Below are positions 37,201 through 52,200 of a stretch of 64,000 bases of DNA, one piece after another. This stretch comes from Prunella strophiata. Lineage: Eukaryota > Chordata > Aves > Passeriformes > Prunellidae. The DNA lies in contig JAZBQD010000025.1 of assembly GCA_036583965.1 (NCBI GenBank), positions 15,772,910-15,836,909 on the forward strand. The letters are read 5' to 3'. Within the stretch, counting starts at the first letter, position 1. Every line of letters starts with the position of its first letter. The position numbers and the translations under genes were made by a program. The notes beneath the pieces were generated by a model. The model did no database searches and was not told the DNA's origin. It saw only the letters and a list, made by a program, of their open reading frames with translations.

Positions 37201-40200
37201 CTGGAGGTGGGCTGAGCAGGTGTGGGGCAGGGCAGTTTGGGATGGGGAGAGCACAGGAAGTGACAGATGTGATGGAGATGGGTACCGTGGAGATGTGGAC
37301 CAGTCTGGAAGTGATGAGCACGACAGAAATGGGGCAGCCTGGGGCCCAGGGTCGGGCTGTTCACAGGGGGATTTCACAGGGCCAGGAAGAGGAAGATGTA
37401 GAGGTGGTTTGGAGCGTGCTGGTTGTTCTCGGAGAGGCTTCGATGTGTGAGCAGGGCGGGGGGAGCGCGGGGCCGGACCCGGCGGCTGGAATGCGTGTCC
37501 CGCGTAACCCTGGCTTGCACCGCGTCCAGCCAGTCTGGTGCCGCGGTTCGGGTTTCACGGCGGACTTTAAACCCGGCCATATTTAGCGTGAGCCTCGCTG
37601 GCCTGTCAGGGAGGGGAAGCCGCAGCACAACTAATAAAAAAAACCAAACAAAAACAATGTAATTAAAGAGACTCAGCACTGTGTGTTCCCATAGCAAGAA
37701 CATTTACCCAAGACTTCCTTGCTCGGATACTTAATGTCAAGCAGCAATTAAAGGCTGGCTTTGTGGCGAGGCAAGGAGAAAGGTTTGCCCTGGCCGGGAG
37801 ATGGGAGCCCCGGTGCCTGTGCCGGTGGGGGGGACCGGCGGCGTTTGGCACTGGGAGGTGCCCCAGGGACATGCACGGGTCACACAGGGATGATGCATCC
37901 CGAGCAGCAGCTCCCGACCCCCTCCAGTCAGAGATGCCCCCAATCTGTAATGCACAGACCCACTCAGCTCCATGCCCCACAAAAGTTTGGTAGCACAGAA
38001 GCAGAAAAGTGGATTTTCTGTGGATTTTCTAGGTAGGAACCTCTGGGCAGGACATGCAGCAGTTCTGCTGGGTAAATCCTTGTGAAAACAGTAAAATTAG
38101 CAGAGCTGGGCTAGGTGTAGAAACTTCCAGAATCTCCTTCCTGACCCCTGATCTGTGGATGGAGACTGTGTGAGCCTCTGAAATGTTGAATTTCCTCCCT
38201 CAAGGGATGGTTTGGGGTGTCTGGAGCCAGGCTGTGCCCACTAGTGCCCCATGCACTGCAGCCCAAGGTGTTGCTTATGGGCTGCTGGTGTTGGCAGCAT
38301 CACCTGTCCTTGGCTGGTGAGCCAGTCAGTGTGTCATGTCTCTCAGCACAGTCCCCAGGGAGAGGTGCCCCCGTGCCCTGGCAGTGCTGCGTGAGGTGTG
38401 TGTGCAGGAGGGTGCCCTGCATGGCACAGCCAGGACAGTGGCACTTTGTGATGGCAGCCCTGCCTGACAGCAGTCGTGACCCTGATGGCAGATGTCACAG
38501 GGACACTGCAAATGAAAGTCTGATTTGGGCTACATTTTAATGGGTCTTCAACCACAAGATATCCTCCTGGTCTCACTTTTAATCAGTGATCAGGAGGTCT
38601 AATTAAAAAAATAAAGAAAAGCAAGAAGTGGCAGCATTATTGTGTTGCAGCAGAGTTTGCTCAAGTGTCTCCACTCCCTTCCTCCCCAAAGGCACTGCTG
38701 GGCCTGCAGCAGTGGGGTGTTTTATGGGACACTGTCAGCAAGTGATCTACTTGGTTGGCTCCAGACCTCTCTCGGAGTCCTGAAGTCTCCGTCTTTCCCA
38801 AATTCAGCCTGTGATTTAAGTGGGGATGAGACATTTGGGCAGGCTCTTTCGTGCTGTGCCAGGGGACATGGCTGTGCCTCAGGACACTGCTGACCCCCAG
38901 CTGTGCCTGTGGTGGGGGATCTCATGTGTCCAGCCTGTGTGAGTCCCTTCTGCCACAGCTGAGTGAGGACTGGACCCGGGGGCTGAGGGGGTGTCCTTGC
39001 CATGTGCTCCCCATTGCAAATGTTCCCCAAAGGATGCAAAAAACCTTCTGATTTGGGGGGTAGCCTGGATGGCACAGGGGGAGTGCTCAGAGGGGAAGTG
39101 CTCCAAGGGGGAATGCTGCTCTCCATCTCCTGGGGAGGTGCAGGGCTGGGTATTGCAGATCTCACCCAGGATGTGCTTTTCATTTGGGTACCGAGCTGCT
39201 GGGAATCAACTTTCCCCTGCAGAGCTGTGCTGTGCCAGGGTGGGCTGTGTGTCCACGGTGGTGTTCTCTGCTGCCATGGGCCATGAGCTCCTCGGGCAGC
39301 ACAGACACACCACGTGGGGACAGCAGGGACGATGTGCTGCCATTGGTGCTCAGGAAGTTCTGCACTGACCCAGGGGCCTGACACCATGCTGAGCTCCTCC
39401 AAGCATTGAGGTCTAACAGCACTGGGCTTCTGGAACTCCAACAAAAATGTCCTGGCAGGAGAGCATCTATATAAGTTAGTTGTTATTGCTAAACAAAAGA
39501 GGCATGCTCGCTTCAGCTCCACTCAAAACAAAACCCAGCAGGTTTGCCAAGTGGGGAGAAAAGAGAAAAGCGGGAGGAAACACAAACAAACAAACAAACA
39601 AACAAACAATCAAAGTCTGCTTTGGTGCCTTTCCCTGGACCCAGTTTTCAATAAGCAAGTGCATTTTCTAGGCACACAGACGTTTCCTTGGAGCAGGAGT
39701 GTTTTGCTCCATGTCTACGTGGCCAGGTCACTGCACAGCACCTAAATGCCTTGGTGGTCTGCACAGCCCAGGGTGGATAACTGCTGTGCCTGCTGCTCCA
39801 TGAGTCCTGCTGCCTTGCAGGGATGCTGATCATGGCATTTGGTCCTAGTTCTGAGCGTGCTTTTTGGTGGGTTATGAAATCCCACTCTTTGGAAGGGCTC
39901 CCCTACTCATGTTCCATTTTTAATCCAGCCTCTACTTTGCCAGTCATGAAAAATAGTTTATGCTTGAGCAAAAAGAGTGGAAAATACAAACACATCAGCA
40001 GCTCCTCTTCATGCTGGACACAGCACCTCTTGTTCCTGTCCCCATGGCTGTGGGGGAACTGCTCTGAGTGTTTGTCTCTGCTGTAGAGTGTTGGTGTCCA
40101 AGTGTCCATGGCCATGGTTGTGAATTCCTGCTACACAGGGGTGAGCACAGCCCTGGATGTGGGCCAGGCCAAGTGTGCTCAGGTGTGGAGAGACCTCTCA

Positions 40201-43200
40201 CACTCAGATTTTTCTCTCAGGAAACACCTGTATGTTGATCTTGCCACTTGATCTCAAAGGATCATACAGCCATGGAACAGCTCAGGTTGGAAGGGACCTT
40301 GAAGCCCATCCAGTTCCACCCCTGCCATGGGCAGGGACACCTTCCACTGTCCCAGGCTGCTCCAAGCCCCATCCAGCCTGGCCTTGGACACTGCCAGGGA
40401 TCCAGGGGCAGCCACAGCTGCTCTGGGCACCCTGTACCAGGGCCTGCCCACCCTCACAGCCAAGAATTCCTTCCCAATATCCCATCTAACCCTGCCCTCT
40501 GCCATTGGGAAGCCATTCCCCCTTGTCCTGTCCCTCCATCCCTTGTCCCCAGTCCCTCTCCAGCTCTCCTGGAGCCCCTTCAGGCCCTGCAAGGGGCTCT
40601 GAGCTCTCCCTGGAGCCTTCTCCAGGTGAGCACCCCCAGCTCTGCCAGCCTGGCTACAGAGCAGAGGGAGCAGAGCAGAGGCTCCAGTCCTTGGAGCATC
40701 TCTGTGCCCTCCTCTGGATTCACTTTTCTGTGCTGAGGGCCCAGATCTGGAGGCAGCCCTGCAGGAGGGGTCTCACCTGAGCAGGGGCAGATTTGCCCCC
40801 TTGCCCTGCTGCCACACTTGGTGCTGGTCACCTCTTGCTGCGAGCTCCCTGTTGGGGTGAGCTTGGCTGCATTGGGTTGTCTCTCCCTGATAACTGGTTT
40901 TTAGGCTGTTCCTGTCCTTTGCCTGTTCCATCCTTGGGTATCCCTCTGGACTGAATTGGAGCATGGCTCAGGAGAGTATCCCTGGCATCTTGTGCCAACA
41001 CACCACTGACATCCACGTGGCTGTGAGGCTTCAGCAAACTCTGCAAGGGCCCAGTCCCTCTTCTGCTCCCAATACCAACCCTTGTCCTTTGAAAGCCATC
41101 AGCACCTTTCATCCCCCATCCTTCAGGTTCCCTTTTTCTCATGCACAGAGCCCTGCTGCTTCCTTGTTTGCTGCATCAGGCTGGGAATGGTGGGAGCAGC
41201 TCCCTGGAGTGACAGCCACCCACACTGACCCCAGGGACTGTAGAGCTGAGCTCATGTTGGCTGCTGTGCCTGGAGCCTGCCCTCTCACTGCCCCCTTGGG
41301 CAGGCACCTGGGAGTTTTCCTTCCCCCAGCCAGCCTGGGGCAGCAGGGACACAAAGGCTGGGGTGTGGCTGGAAGGTCATGCCCCAGCAGCAGCACTGCT
41401 GGCACATGAGCTGCTCACAGCCAGGCTCCTGGTGCTGAGAGGGCTGTGGGATAGCCACCATGGCCCCACCAGCCACATCACAGAATCATGGAAGGGACCT
41501 TAAAGATTGTTTATCTCATCCCACCCCCTGCCATGGGCAGGGACACCTTCCTGTGTCCCAGGTTGCTTCAAGTCCTGTCCAACCTTGGACACTTCCAGGG
41601 ATCCAGGGGCAGCCACAGCTGCTCTGGGCACCCTGTGCCAGGGCTTCCCCACCCTCATGATAAAAAATTTCTTCCTCATGTCTGGCCTGGTGACCTGTGG
41701 GCAGGGTGGTCATTCCCTGCCTGTCCAGGTGCCCACTGGGCTCAGGAGTGGGCAGGGCTGTCCCAGCCCACCTGGGCTCTGGGCTCTGTCCTGGGGCACA
41801 GCAGCCATGCCTGTCAGGGACTGGTTCTCAGCTGGAGACTCGGAGGGGCTACGCCCTTCCACAAAACACACTTAAAATCAAGCAAATGCAACAATTATTA
41901 ACACTTTTTACTAGGCCAAGATCTGCAGTGTTGCAAACATTAACATTCAGAATATCCATAAACCACATTGTAAACTACCCAGTGGGTTTGCTTGTGTTCG
42001 ATGCTGGAGGAAGGAAAAAAATGAAGATGCCTTATGCTCATCCATCCTCATGTGCTTTTGAAAAACAAGAAAGCCACCTCTGCTGCATTGGTTTCCTGAT
42101 ACAGAATCACAGTTAGAATCACTAAGGTTGGAAAAAACATTTAAGATCATCAAATCCAACAATTACCCAGCACTGCCAAGGCCACCACTAAACAATGTCC
42201 CCATATGCCACATCCTCACAGCTTTTCAATCCCTCAAGGGATGGTGACTCCACCACTGCCCTGCGCAGCTGTGCCGGTGCCTGACCACCCTTTCAGGGAA
42301 GAAGTTTTCCTGATACTCAATCCAAACCTCTCCTGGCCTAACTTGAGGCTGTTTCCCCTTGTCCTGTCCCTGTTCCCTGGGAGCAGAGCCCGACCCCCCC
42401 TGGCTGTCCCCTCCTGTCAGGAGTTGTGCAGAGCCACAAGGTCCCCCCTGAGCCTCCTTTTCTCCAGGCTGAGCCCCTTTCCCAGCTCCCTCAGCCCCTC
42501 CTGGTGCTCCAGCCCCTTCCTCAGCTCCATTCCCTTCTCTGGACATGCTCCAGGCCCCTCCGTGTCCTTCTGGCCATGAGAGGCTCAGAACCGACCTCAG
42601 ATGGATCTGACCAGCCCCAGCTCATCCTTCCACAGAACCTCAGCCTCTTCTCTGGAGAGGGTGATGGAATTTGCTGGTGTGTGGGTTTATGGCAATGCAA
42701 ACCTGATGTCCACATCACCTCCCTGATGGTCACAAACACATCCCCCATGGCCAGAGAGCTGAACAGCTGGGGCAGGCAAAGCACCTGTCCTCTGCTTGCA
42801 GACTGTAGGACAATAATTAGCAACAATAACAAATTGTGGCTGGGATAAATTTAGTTTGGCTGCACTGAGACTCTTCAGGCAGAGAAGGTGGGATGTCCTC
42901 CCACGCCTCCCTGCAGGATGGGGCTTTGCCATGGGTGAGCTGGTGTTGGCTGGTCAGCCCCTGAGGGCAGGACATCTGCAGGTGTTGTTTTCAGCTATCA
43001 GTTGCTCCAGGGCAAAGTTTAGCTGTAGATAAATCAAGACCATTTCACTGAGTCCAGATGACTCATAACTACAGGGCAGGAAACTCTTTTATCTTGGGGG
43101 CAGCTGGTTTAATATACATAGATGTTCACTCCTGAGCACTGAATAATTTCCATCTCTTTACTTCTCATTAGAAGCAAATCAGAGGAGGGAAAACAGTGAG

Positions 43201-46200
43201 AAATTTCTCGCTGTCTCTGTTTCTGCCATCTCTGAGAGAGCTTCCTCCCAGCTGTGCAGTCTGCGTGCACTGGGTCATTGCTGTGTATTTTAATTGGCAG
43301 AACGAATGACTTTCTCTCCAAAGCACCACTCCATTTTAAACCCTGATTCTGCAGGCACGAATGGAGCACGGGTCTGTTGCAACAGGGTCTGGCCCAGCTA
43401 CCATAGAGGGAAGAGCATTCTGTGTGGGAGAGCATTGCTGCCTCCTTTGAAGAAGGGGAGCCGCAGTGGAATTTACACATCTTGTTGATGAGCCTGCTGA
43501 AAGAGCCACCTTCATCTCTGAGCAGCAGCTAGAGGTGGAGAAAAGAGAGAAGAACTTGGCCAGCAGGGAACTCTTAAACACAAGAGAAAGGGCAAGGTTT
43601 TGGTGGAGAACCTCTCGAGTCAGTTCTCTTTCCTAAATATTCCAGGCAGTGCTTTGCATCTCAGGCTTCTCCTGAAGGTCGGGACCTGCCTTCCTGTCTC
43701 TTCCTGCCAGAACAGTCCTGCCTGCTCAGGTACAGGTGGCTTTTCTCTCATCTCTGTGCAGCAGTGACAGCAGTGCTGCTGTTCCACCCCTGTGCCCTGC
43801 CCTCTGCAGAAGGCTGTGTGTGCTGTGTGTGAATCCTTGGCATGAGGAGCCCTCAGGAGAGGCCGTGCCAGGAGCTGCTCCCTGTCCATGATGACACGTG
43901 GTGTGCACAGGCTGAGGACACCGTGTCCAGAGCCAGACAGGTCCTGGGGATCTCAGGACTGGTTTTCCACCCTTCCTTGCATTGTGCAGGTCTCTCCCAC
44001 CATGGTGATGCACTCCTGGGTGCTGATCCCTTCCTCCCCACCAGAACCAGTAGGACTCTGCTGCTCAAAACTCACCCACTCCCACGTGGCTGCTCAGGGG
44101 TATTTTGCCACCTGAAGTGACAAAACACCTGTCTGCTTTTGCAAATGGGCCTTTGGTTGGTGTGGCTGGTGCTCAGTGTCTGATCCATGAAGCCCTGTGT
44201 TCAGATAATGTCCATTTCTGGATCAACCCAGGGCAGCAACTTGACACTGTGGCTTGGGCCACACTGGAGCCCTCTAAATCCACAGGCTGAAGCTGAGGAG
44301 ATGAATGATTGCCAGGAGCCAACCTTCTCAGCATTTTCCACTCTTAAATATCACAGTAATAAAAGGTAAAGTCATTAAAGTCCTTTTGCAGCCCTCTGTG
44401 CCTCATCTGAAATGAGGATGACAAAGAGTGCAGAGCGAGGGGTTATTAATATCCTGTCTCACGATGATGGCTTTATAAACATCCTTACTGCAGGCACAGC
44501 CTTGGTGAGGTGTTCTGGCATGACCTTCAGCCAAATGCCTTGCTTTTATCACGCTTGATATTTAACCAATAAAGCAAGGGGAGGGAGACTTTGCCCCTAA
44601 ATATCTGACCTTATACACAGGGGAATGGGGTCAAAACTGAGAGAAACTGTGTTAAGTGTAGCTATGCTAAATGCTCCTTAGACCTGATGCTCCTGTCTGG
44701 GAACTGTGCCAGAGCTCCAGCAAGAAGAGGATCAGATGTTTGACACAGTGGAAACCCTCCATGACGTAGGGGATGACTCATGGGCAAAAGCCCCACACAG
44801 CAACAAGGCCACACTCATGCCAAAGCAGGGCATTTTGACTGGTGGGAAGAGGTCTTGATGGAGACAGGAGGGTCCTGGCTTCAGGGAGAGGAACAGCTCC
44901 CACTCTGGAGAGCTCCAGAAAAGACACCAGCTTTCCTTGTGACTGGTAGATCTTGAAAATAAGTATCAAAATCATGTCCCAATGGCAGGGCATTGGAACT
45001 AGATGGTCTTCAAGGTCCCTTCCAACCCAAACCAGTCTGTGATTCTATAATCAGAGAGGAGAAAAGATTTTGTAGGTTAATGGATGGAAAAGGTAAGGAG
45101 CAGCTGTGAAGCCTGGATCTCTTGGCGAGCAGAAGACTGGGGTGACTGGCCCTCATCAGGACCTGGCATTTTCTGGACGCTCTTAGAAATGGCCCTTAAT
45201 GTTTCCTGCTCCCACTTCACTTCCAGTGAGCCCTTTGCTGGAATAACAGCTCCAAGAAAAGTCATGCACCAAAAAGGGCTGAGAGATGGTGAGGACATGG
45301 GTTCCTCTAGAAGAGTGGGTGTGGAGAGGGTACACAAGGCTATCCCAGACCAATGGTGATGGACAGCAATCACCTGGGTCTGGGGGTTGCTGGGCCCTGC
45401 AGCCTCCACTGCTGAGGGGGCTGGGCATCCCTGGAGGGGCAGCCCATCTTTGTAGGAGCTGGATGGTGGAGAATGGGTGTGTGGAGACATTACCCTGGTG
45501 GGATGGATTCAGACCAGTTGTAGAGCTGAGCAGCCTGAGGTTGCTTTGGGCATCCCAGCTTGTATCTGGAAGGAAATGTCTTACCAGCAGGGATCATATG
45601 AGCCCCTTGGCACCCCTGCAGGGCCAGCAGCAGTGGTGAGGAGGAGGAACAGATCTGCCGCAGCTGAAAACAGATGGGTGAGGGCATTGCTGGCACTGGT
45701 ATTCACCTTGCAGCCACTCACATTGGTGCTGCCTGGGAGTGCTCCGGCTCTCCAATTCCTGTCTTGGTCCTGACAATACAGATGTGCCTCTGCCTTTCTG
45801 GCACATCCTTCATGTCTCGTTTCCCTCCTGGCTTTTTCCCAGGTCATCCTCCCCTAAAATGACGCAGCAGATGCGGGACCTGCAGCTGGCACAGGCCAGG
45901 AAGCCACCAGGCCCTTCCTCACCAAACGCGGCCAAGAGACTCTACCGAAACCTGTCCGGGAAATTCCGCGTCAACTACACCTCCTTCGACGAGGGCAGCC
46001 TGGTGGGACGGGGCGAGAAGGAGAAGCTCCGCAAGTCCTACCTGGTCAGTGCCTGCTGGCTCCATCCAGAGGGGGACAGAGGGTCCCTGTGTGGGTGGTG
46101 CTGGAACCTGGGTGGGAGCACAAGATTGTGTCAAGTGAAGCTGTAACAAGTTCAGTTGGAGCTGGTCCAGGTGTTCTTTTGGCATCATCCAGATGTGTCT

Positions 46201-49200
46201 GCAAAGAGCTGATGCTCCCAAGCCCTTGGGATGAGGGCACTCTCTCCCTGATTGGGTTCACGGGGTGCTAGTGAGGGTCCAGGGTATTTGGTGGGATGGA
46301 GGAGGGTGCCCCGAGCCCAGCCCAGATGCGTTTCTCCTTTCACCCAGTTCCAGAGCAATGCTGCACTCTTTGAGGCCGTGGAACTGCAGGATCTTGACAG
46401 AGTGCAGGAGATGTTGAAGCACTACAGCCCGGAGGAGCTGGACCTCAACACCCCCAACAGCGAGGGGCTCCTGCCCCTGGACATTGCCATCATGACCAAC
46501 AACGCTCCCATCGCCAGGGCCCTGCTGCAGGCGGGAGCGAAGGAGAGCCCACACTGTGAGTTGGGACAGGGAGCCATGCTGTGCCCATCACCTGGGTCTC
46601 CAGCGTGGTGTAGTGGAGCACCACAGGCATTGGATGCAGGTGGGGAGGTGATCACTGGGCTTTGGGAGACCGGTGCAGGCTGCAGCAGGACTCGAGGGGA
46701 ACCATGCACTCAAGCAGACCCCAGGACCAGGACATGGAGAGGAGGATGGGGTCTCAGGGTGGGGATTCATTGCCAGCAGAGGCAGAGCTTGCCCTAACCA
46801 CCTTCTCCCCCCCTTCCTCCTGGGCCCGCGGCCATTTGCACCCTCCCACAGTTGTGAGCCTGGAAAGCCGCTCGCTGCACCTCTCCACGCTGGTGCGGGA
46901 AGCAGAGCAGCGCGTCAACGAGCTGATGGCGCAGGTGGTGAACGAGGCGCCCAACGCTGACTGCTCTGAGAAGGAGAAGCAGCTCAAGGCCTGGGAGTGG
47001 CGATTCCGGCTGTACAAGCGCATGAAGGCAGGGTTTGAGCATGCCCGTGAGTGACCGCAGGAGAGTGGGGGGCTGTCCCTGCTCCGGGGGAAGGAGTGGG
47101 GCTGTGTGTGGCACCAGCACCCGCCACCTGCACCCTGTGGCCGGGACTTGCAGTGTGGGTGCATGGAGGGGAGAACGTGTCCCATCAGGGAATGCGTCCC
47201 TGGGACCGGGGAGAGGCCCAGGAGGGACAAGGGGAGATTCAGAGCGACTGTTGTTGCTGTAGCAGTCCCTGCACTCTCTGTCCCCAGGAGTGCCAGATGC
47301 TCCCAGCAGCGTCCACCTCTCTGTGGCCAGCAGCTCCTCATTGCAGGTGACCTTCTGGGAGCCCCTGAGTGTCAACTCAGCGGTTGTCACCAAGTACAAA
47401 GGTAAGGATGAGGATCCCTGCAGCAGGGCAGGGTCACACAGCCACAGCAGGTGCCTTGCACCCCATGTCAACACAACAGAGCCATGGGCAGTGCTGCCAA
47501 GCCCCAGTCAGACCACTTTTATGCTGGAGGACAGAGGAAGCCATGGCTGCTGGACAGCCTGGCAATGACCCAAATGCTCTGAGCTAGACCAAACATCATC
47601 CTGCTCCAAGGCAAAACTTGGGGTGTCACTTGTTGGCTGCCCCCTCGTCCTGCACACTGGGAAGAATTTGTTGTTATGCTCATCCCTCACCCACTTTAAC
47701 CAGATATTTTTGACTTCTGGAAGAATTTCTTCCATCCCCCACTTCTGAGCCACCAATTAATGGTGCTGACCCCATCTTATGCGGCTTGATGAGGACAGCA
47801 GCTCCCCATGACCTTTCCCCCACTATGAATCACCTTTTCCATGCCTGCACTCTTCTGCCTCCATGTCCTGTGCTGTCTGCAGTCCCCTTGCAGCTGCTGT
47901 CTGTGACATGCTGCCCCAGCCCTGGTGGCCTGTCCCCACTCCAGGGCCTCATGGCACCTTGGGGTCTTTGTCCTTGCAGTGGAGTGGAGCTGCTCCCCCA
48001 CCTTCTCACCACTGCTGGGAGAAGCTGTGATCGACAAGCTGAAGGACCTGCACTTCACCATCCAGGGGCTGGTGTCGGTGAGTGCTGGGGGTGCCCACAG
48101 CGGGCAGGGCTCAGTAGGGAGAGCCCACAGCTGGGAAAAGCCACAGGCCATAGTGCAGCCCATGAGGAGGGGATCAGGCACTGCCACAGGCTGCTCAGGG
48201 CAGTGGTGGAGTCATCATCCCTGGAAATGTTCAAAAGACATGTATTGGGTACTTGGGGACATGGTTTAGTGGTGGCCTTGGCAGTGGTTGGACTCAGTGA
48301 TCTTAGTCGTCTTTTCCAACCTTAATGGTTTCTGTGATCATTCTGAGCAGGAACAATAGGATTGTGCCACGCTGCATGCCATGGGCACAGCCTGGGCAGA
48401 GCCAGGAGTGTGGGGCTGGGAGAAGCATCTGTCTGTCCCCACATGGCTGCAGCCCCTGACAGTGGGGACCCTCCCTGAGAGGGTGCCTGGGGACTTGGCA
48501 GTGACAGGCAGAATGGGCCCATTCACCCAACACTGATTTATGCTCCACCCCCCTCCCCACTCCTGTCTCCACCCAGGCTCTTCCTGAGCAGTAAATCAGT
48601 GGCTCAGTCCTCTGCCACCTGCACCGTACAACCCCTCACCCCAGCCCCAATGTCACCGAGAGGGGGGACCAGCCCCATCTTCATCTTCAGGAGTTTGGCA
48701 AGGTCATGGCTGGTGGGATTGTGGCTCCCTGCTGTTTTATCTCCCTGAGAACCACAGGAGCCATGCCTGGGCCAGCACTGGGGACACGGGAACTGTGGTG
48801 GGATGGAGCTCAGGATGGGAACATGGGCAGATGCTGGGATAAATGGGGTCACCCTTACCAGGGGTAGGCAGGCAGGGGACACTGATTTGGGGAGCAGAGA
48901 ACGCCCTTGGTGAGGTGAGAGGGGCTTAGGCACAGCAGCAGTGCTGAGCCCAGGAGCACTGTCAGGGCGGGAGCTGCCTGCAGTGTGGCAGGAGGGGCTC
49001 GAGTGGAGCCTGGAGCAGCATCGCTGTGAGGAACTGCTCCAAGCCCATCAATCACACTCTCAGAGCCGCTTCACAGGCTCCTGTCACCTTCATGAGTGCC
49101 TGGAGGCCTGGCAACATCTGGCAGCTTGACTGGGCTTTAATCAGAGACCTTTATCACTGTCACTGTGCTACAAGCCCTTAACTGCTGGGCCAGCTCCCTG

Positions 49201-52200
49201 TCTCCAGGTGCTGGATCTTCACTTGTCCCAGGGGATTGTCAGCACCCCAATCCACAGAAGCACTGAGTCTTTCAGGCTGGAGCACCTGTGGCAAGGGGCA
49301 TTTGCATCGTCCAGTCCTTCCTCTGTGTGCCCCAAACCCACCCAGTAGGGCCACAGGGATTCTCTAGTGCCTCATAACAAGGACTTGGTGCAGGAGGGGA
49401 GGTGAGAGCCTGGGCTGTGGGCTCCTAGCTGAGTGTTCCTCATGGTGTACTGGAGCAGTGGGCTGGGGGAAATCCTCCTTGCCTCACCTGCCAAGCCAGG
49501 AGAGGTGGGGGTGTGCTGAGTGTGCTGCTCTCCTTGCAGGGCACAGCGTACCATGTCCGCGTGGCTGCCTACAACATGAAGGGCTGGGGTCCCCCGCAAG
49601 CCTCCGTGCCCCCCTTCGCCATCCCTTCCAGTGAGTACCCCTGGGAACACTCCCATGGCAGCCAGCACAGGGCAGGGGGGACAGGACAGCTCCCTGTGCC
49701 ATCCAGGGGTCCCTCTCAGTGCTGGGATGGGAGCGAGTGGACCCAGGGGCAGAGGCAGAATTTGGAGTCTCAGGCCAGGCAGGGAGGCTGTGCCTGCAGG
49801 TCTGGGATGCTGCCTCCATCCAACAGGTGCTTTGCCAAAGAGTGATTTTTCAGCCTTGAATTACCCTTGCCTCCTGGGAAAGGCTGAGCCATTTCAGGCC
49901 ACCTGGATCAGCTCATCCCATGGAGGAGGTGGGAGGTGGCAAAGAGCCAGGACTCAGAGTGGTCCTGGGTGGCAGTGGCCTCCCACTCCATGCCACCACA
50001 TGGTCTCTCCCATCCAGCCCAGACCCAAGGACCTGCATTCCCTGGCATGGAGCTGGGAGGGGGGTCACGAGCCCCAACAGAGACCAGCTCTGGGCTGTTA
50101 GCACTCTCCTCCCCGTGCTGGCCCCAGGAAAAGTGTCAGGAAACAGCCACCCGATGTCACACAAGGCACCCCAGGGTGCTGAGTGGAGAAGAGCCAGGAG
50201 GACTGAGCTGGAAGGAGCCGCCCAAAGGTGAAGTTCAGGACTAAGGGGGCTTGAGAATGGCCTCTGCCACTTGTCACCAGTCCCAAAACAGGTGCCTGTG
50301 TGGCATCCCGTGGGACTGGTGCTATAAATGAGTAAGGAGCAGCCCCATGGGAAGCTGAGCTTGTCCCAGGGATCAGGCCATGGAAGCACATCCTGTCCCA
50401 CCATGCTGCAGGCACCCAGGAAGCAGGGCTGCTGCTCCCGGGGGCAGTGAGTGCACTGGGAACAGGTGGAGGTGAACAGTAATGGGTCAGATGTGCAGCA
50501 CCATGCACAGCTCTGGCTGCAGATCCATAGAGCACTGAAATCACCAAAAATCCATTTGCATGTCTAGGAATGCACACAGCAAGGGCACAGCAGTCTACTA
50601 CCGTGGCTTTATCTTGTCCCTGTCATGTTTGCACCCACTTTAAAGCCCATTTGCCACCTCACACAGGTCACATTCCCTGTGACCAAGATCCAGGTGGCAT
50701 CAATTGAGTGTGGCTGAAGTGAATCAGACAGAGTGGGGTTTATTTATTTTTATTCCCAGTAATATTTCTCCCTTCAGTGGAGATCCCTCCCTGGCCTAGC
50801 AGAATATAGTCAGGCACCTCCCTGGGTGTTTTTAAAGCTACTAAAAATAGCGGCAAGTTCTAGCCAAAGTTAACAGAGCTGAACTTTCCATGGAAAACAG
50901 CAGCGGGCAGGACTTGGGGTGTTTAAAGCAATTAATATAAAGTTGAGGGAGAAGAGCCAGCAGGTCCCCAGCCCTGCTCAGGGTCCTGCTGCCGTCCCAC
51001 AGCGGGTGGAGCTGGCAGGACTTTATTTATGTGTTTGTGGAGGTAAGCCCAGCTTCCAGTGCTCATCTGGAGTAAGTGGGGAAGACCTGGAGGAAGAGAC
51101 TGGAAAGAATTTTATTTTTTAAGGCCAGTGAAGTGTAGCAGCAACAGACAGAACCTTGTTCCTTCCCCCTGGTGTGTCTCTGCCATGCTGTGGAGAGGCC
51201 GGTGGCCACAGGGTGCTGTGCAGAGCTGGGTGTTCCTGGGAAGAGGGGCACAAAGCTGGGGATCTCCCAGCACACCCAGAAGTGCCCAGCAGCCACAACT
51301 GCTGCCATGCTGTGGCATGGGGGGGACACCCAGATGATGTGGGAGGATGGGATGGAAAGCCCTTTTCCCCAGGCAAAGGGTGCCAGGGTGATGCTGGTCT
51401 GTCCCCACAGACTGGCGGGAGTATGATGGCCGGGCGCCGCGGCGGAGGGGACAGGCTGAAGCTCTGGATCATCTCCTGGGCCAGGTGAAGACCGTCCACC
51501 AGCACTGCATTTGCCACGGTGAGCCCACAGCACAGTGATCCAGGGAGGCTGAGGCAGCTGGGTCCCCAGGGTTGTGGTGTGATGTGCAGAGCTGGAGTGG
51601 TGCAGGAATAGGTCTGTGCCATGGGTGAGCGGAGCAGGGAGACAGCTCAGCTCAGGCAGTGGAGACCTCAGCAGAGCTTTCCCAGTGGTTATCAGCTGGT
51701 ATCAGCTCTTCATCTCCTTCTGCAGCATCCTCTGTTCTCCACTCCACAGAGCCCTGCAAGAACCAGCCCCAGAGCAGAAAGCATTCGGTCTCCAAGAGCC
51801 TCAAGCATCCTCTTCCACCCTGGCAGCAAGTTTCTCAAGACACTGAAGCGGTGAGAGGCTGGTGCACGGGGTTGGTGAGAGCCCCTGTCCTAGCAGGGCC
51901 TCAGAGCTGCCCTGAGAGCTGTGCCTGCCCACTGGGGGCTGGGGGTGCTCAGAGCAGGGTCTGCACCAGGGAGTGAGCTGGTGGTGTCAGTGGAGATGAG
52001 TCCCATGGCCCAGAGATCAGAGGTCTCTTGGAGTCTCCATTTGGATTGGCCAAGCTGTGCTGGTGCCCAAATCCGTGCATCACCTCTGGGGCTCACCTGG
52101 CACTCCACCTTGTCCAGACCCAGCGTGTCCCCTGCACAGTCTGGCCCATCTCTGTTCCATGTGCTGCAGGTCATGGGCCGTGGTATCTGCTGGGAAACGT

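Noticed and set aside
38722..39522. A 266-aa minus-strand frame
   Set aside because: Pro/Ser-rich without domains or good start context. GC-rich non-coding sequence explains it.
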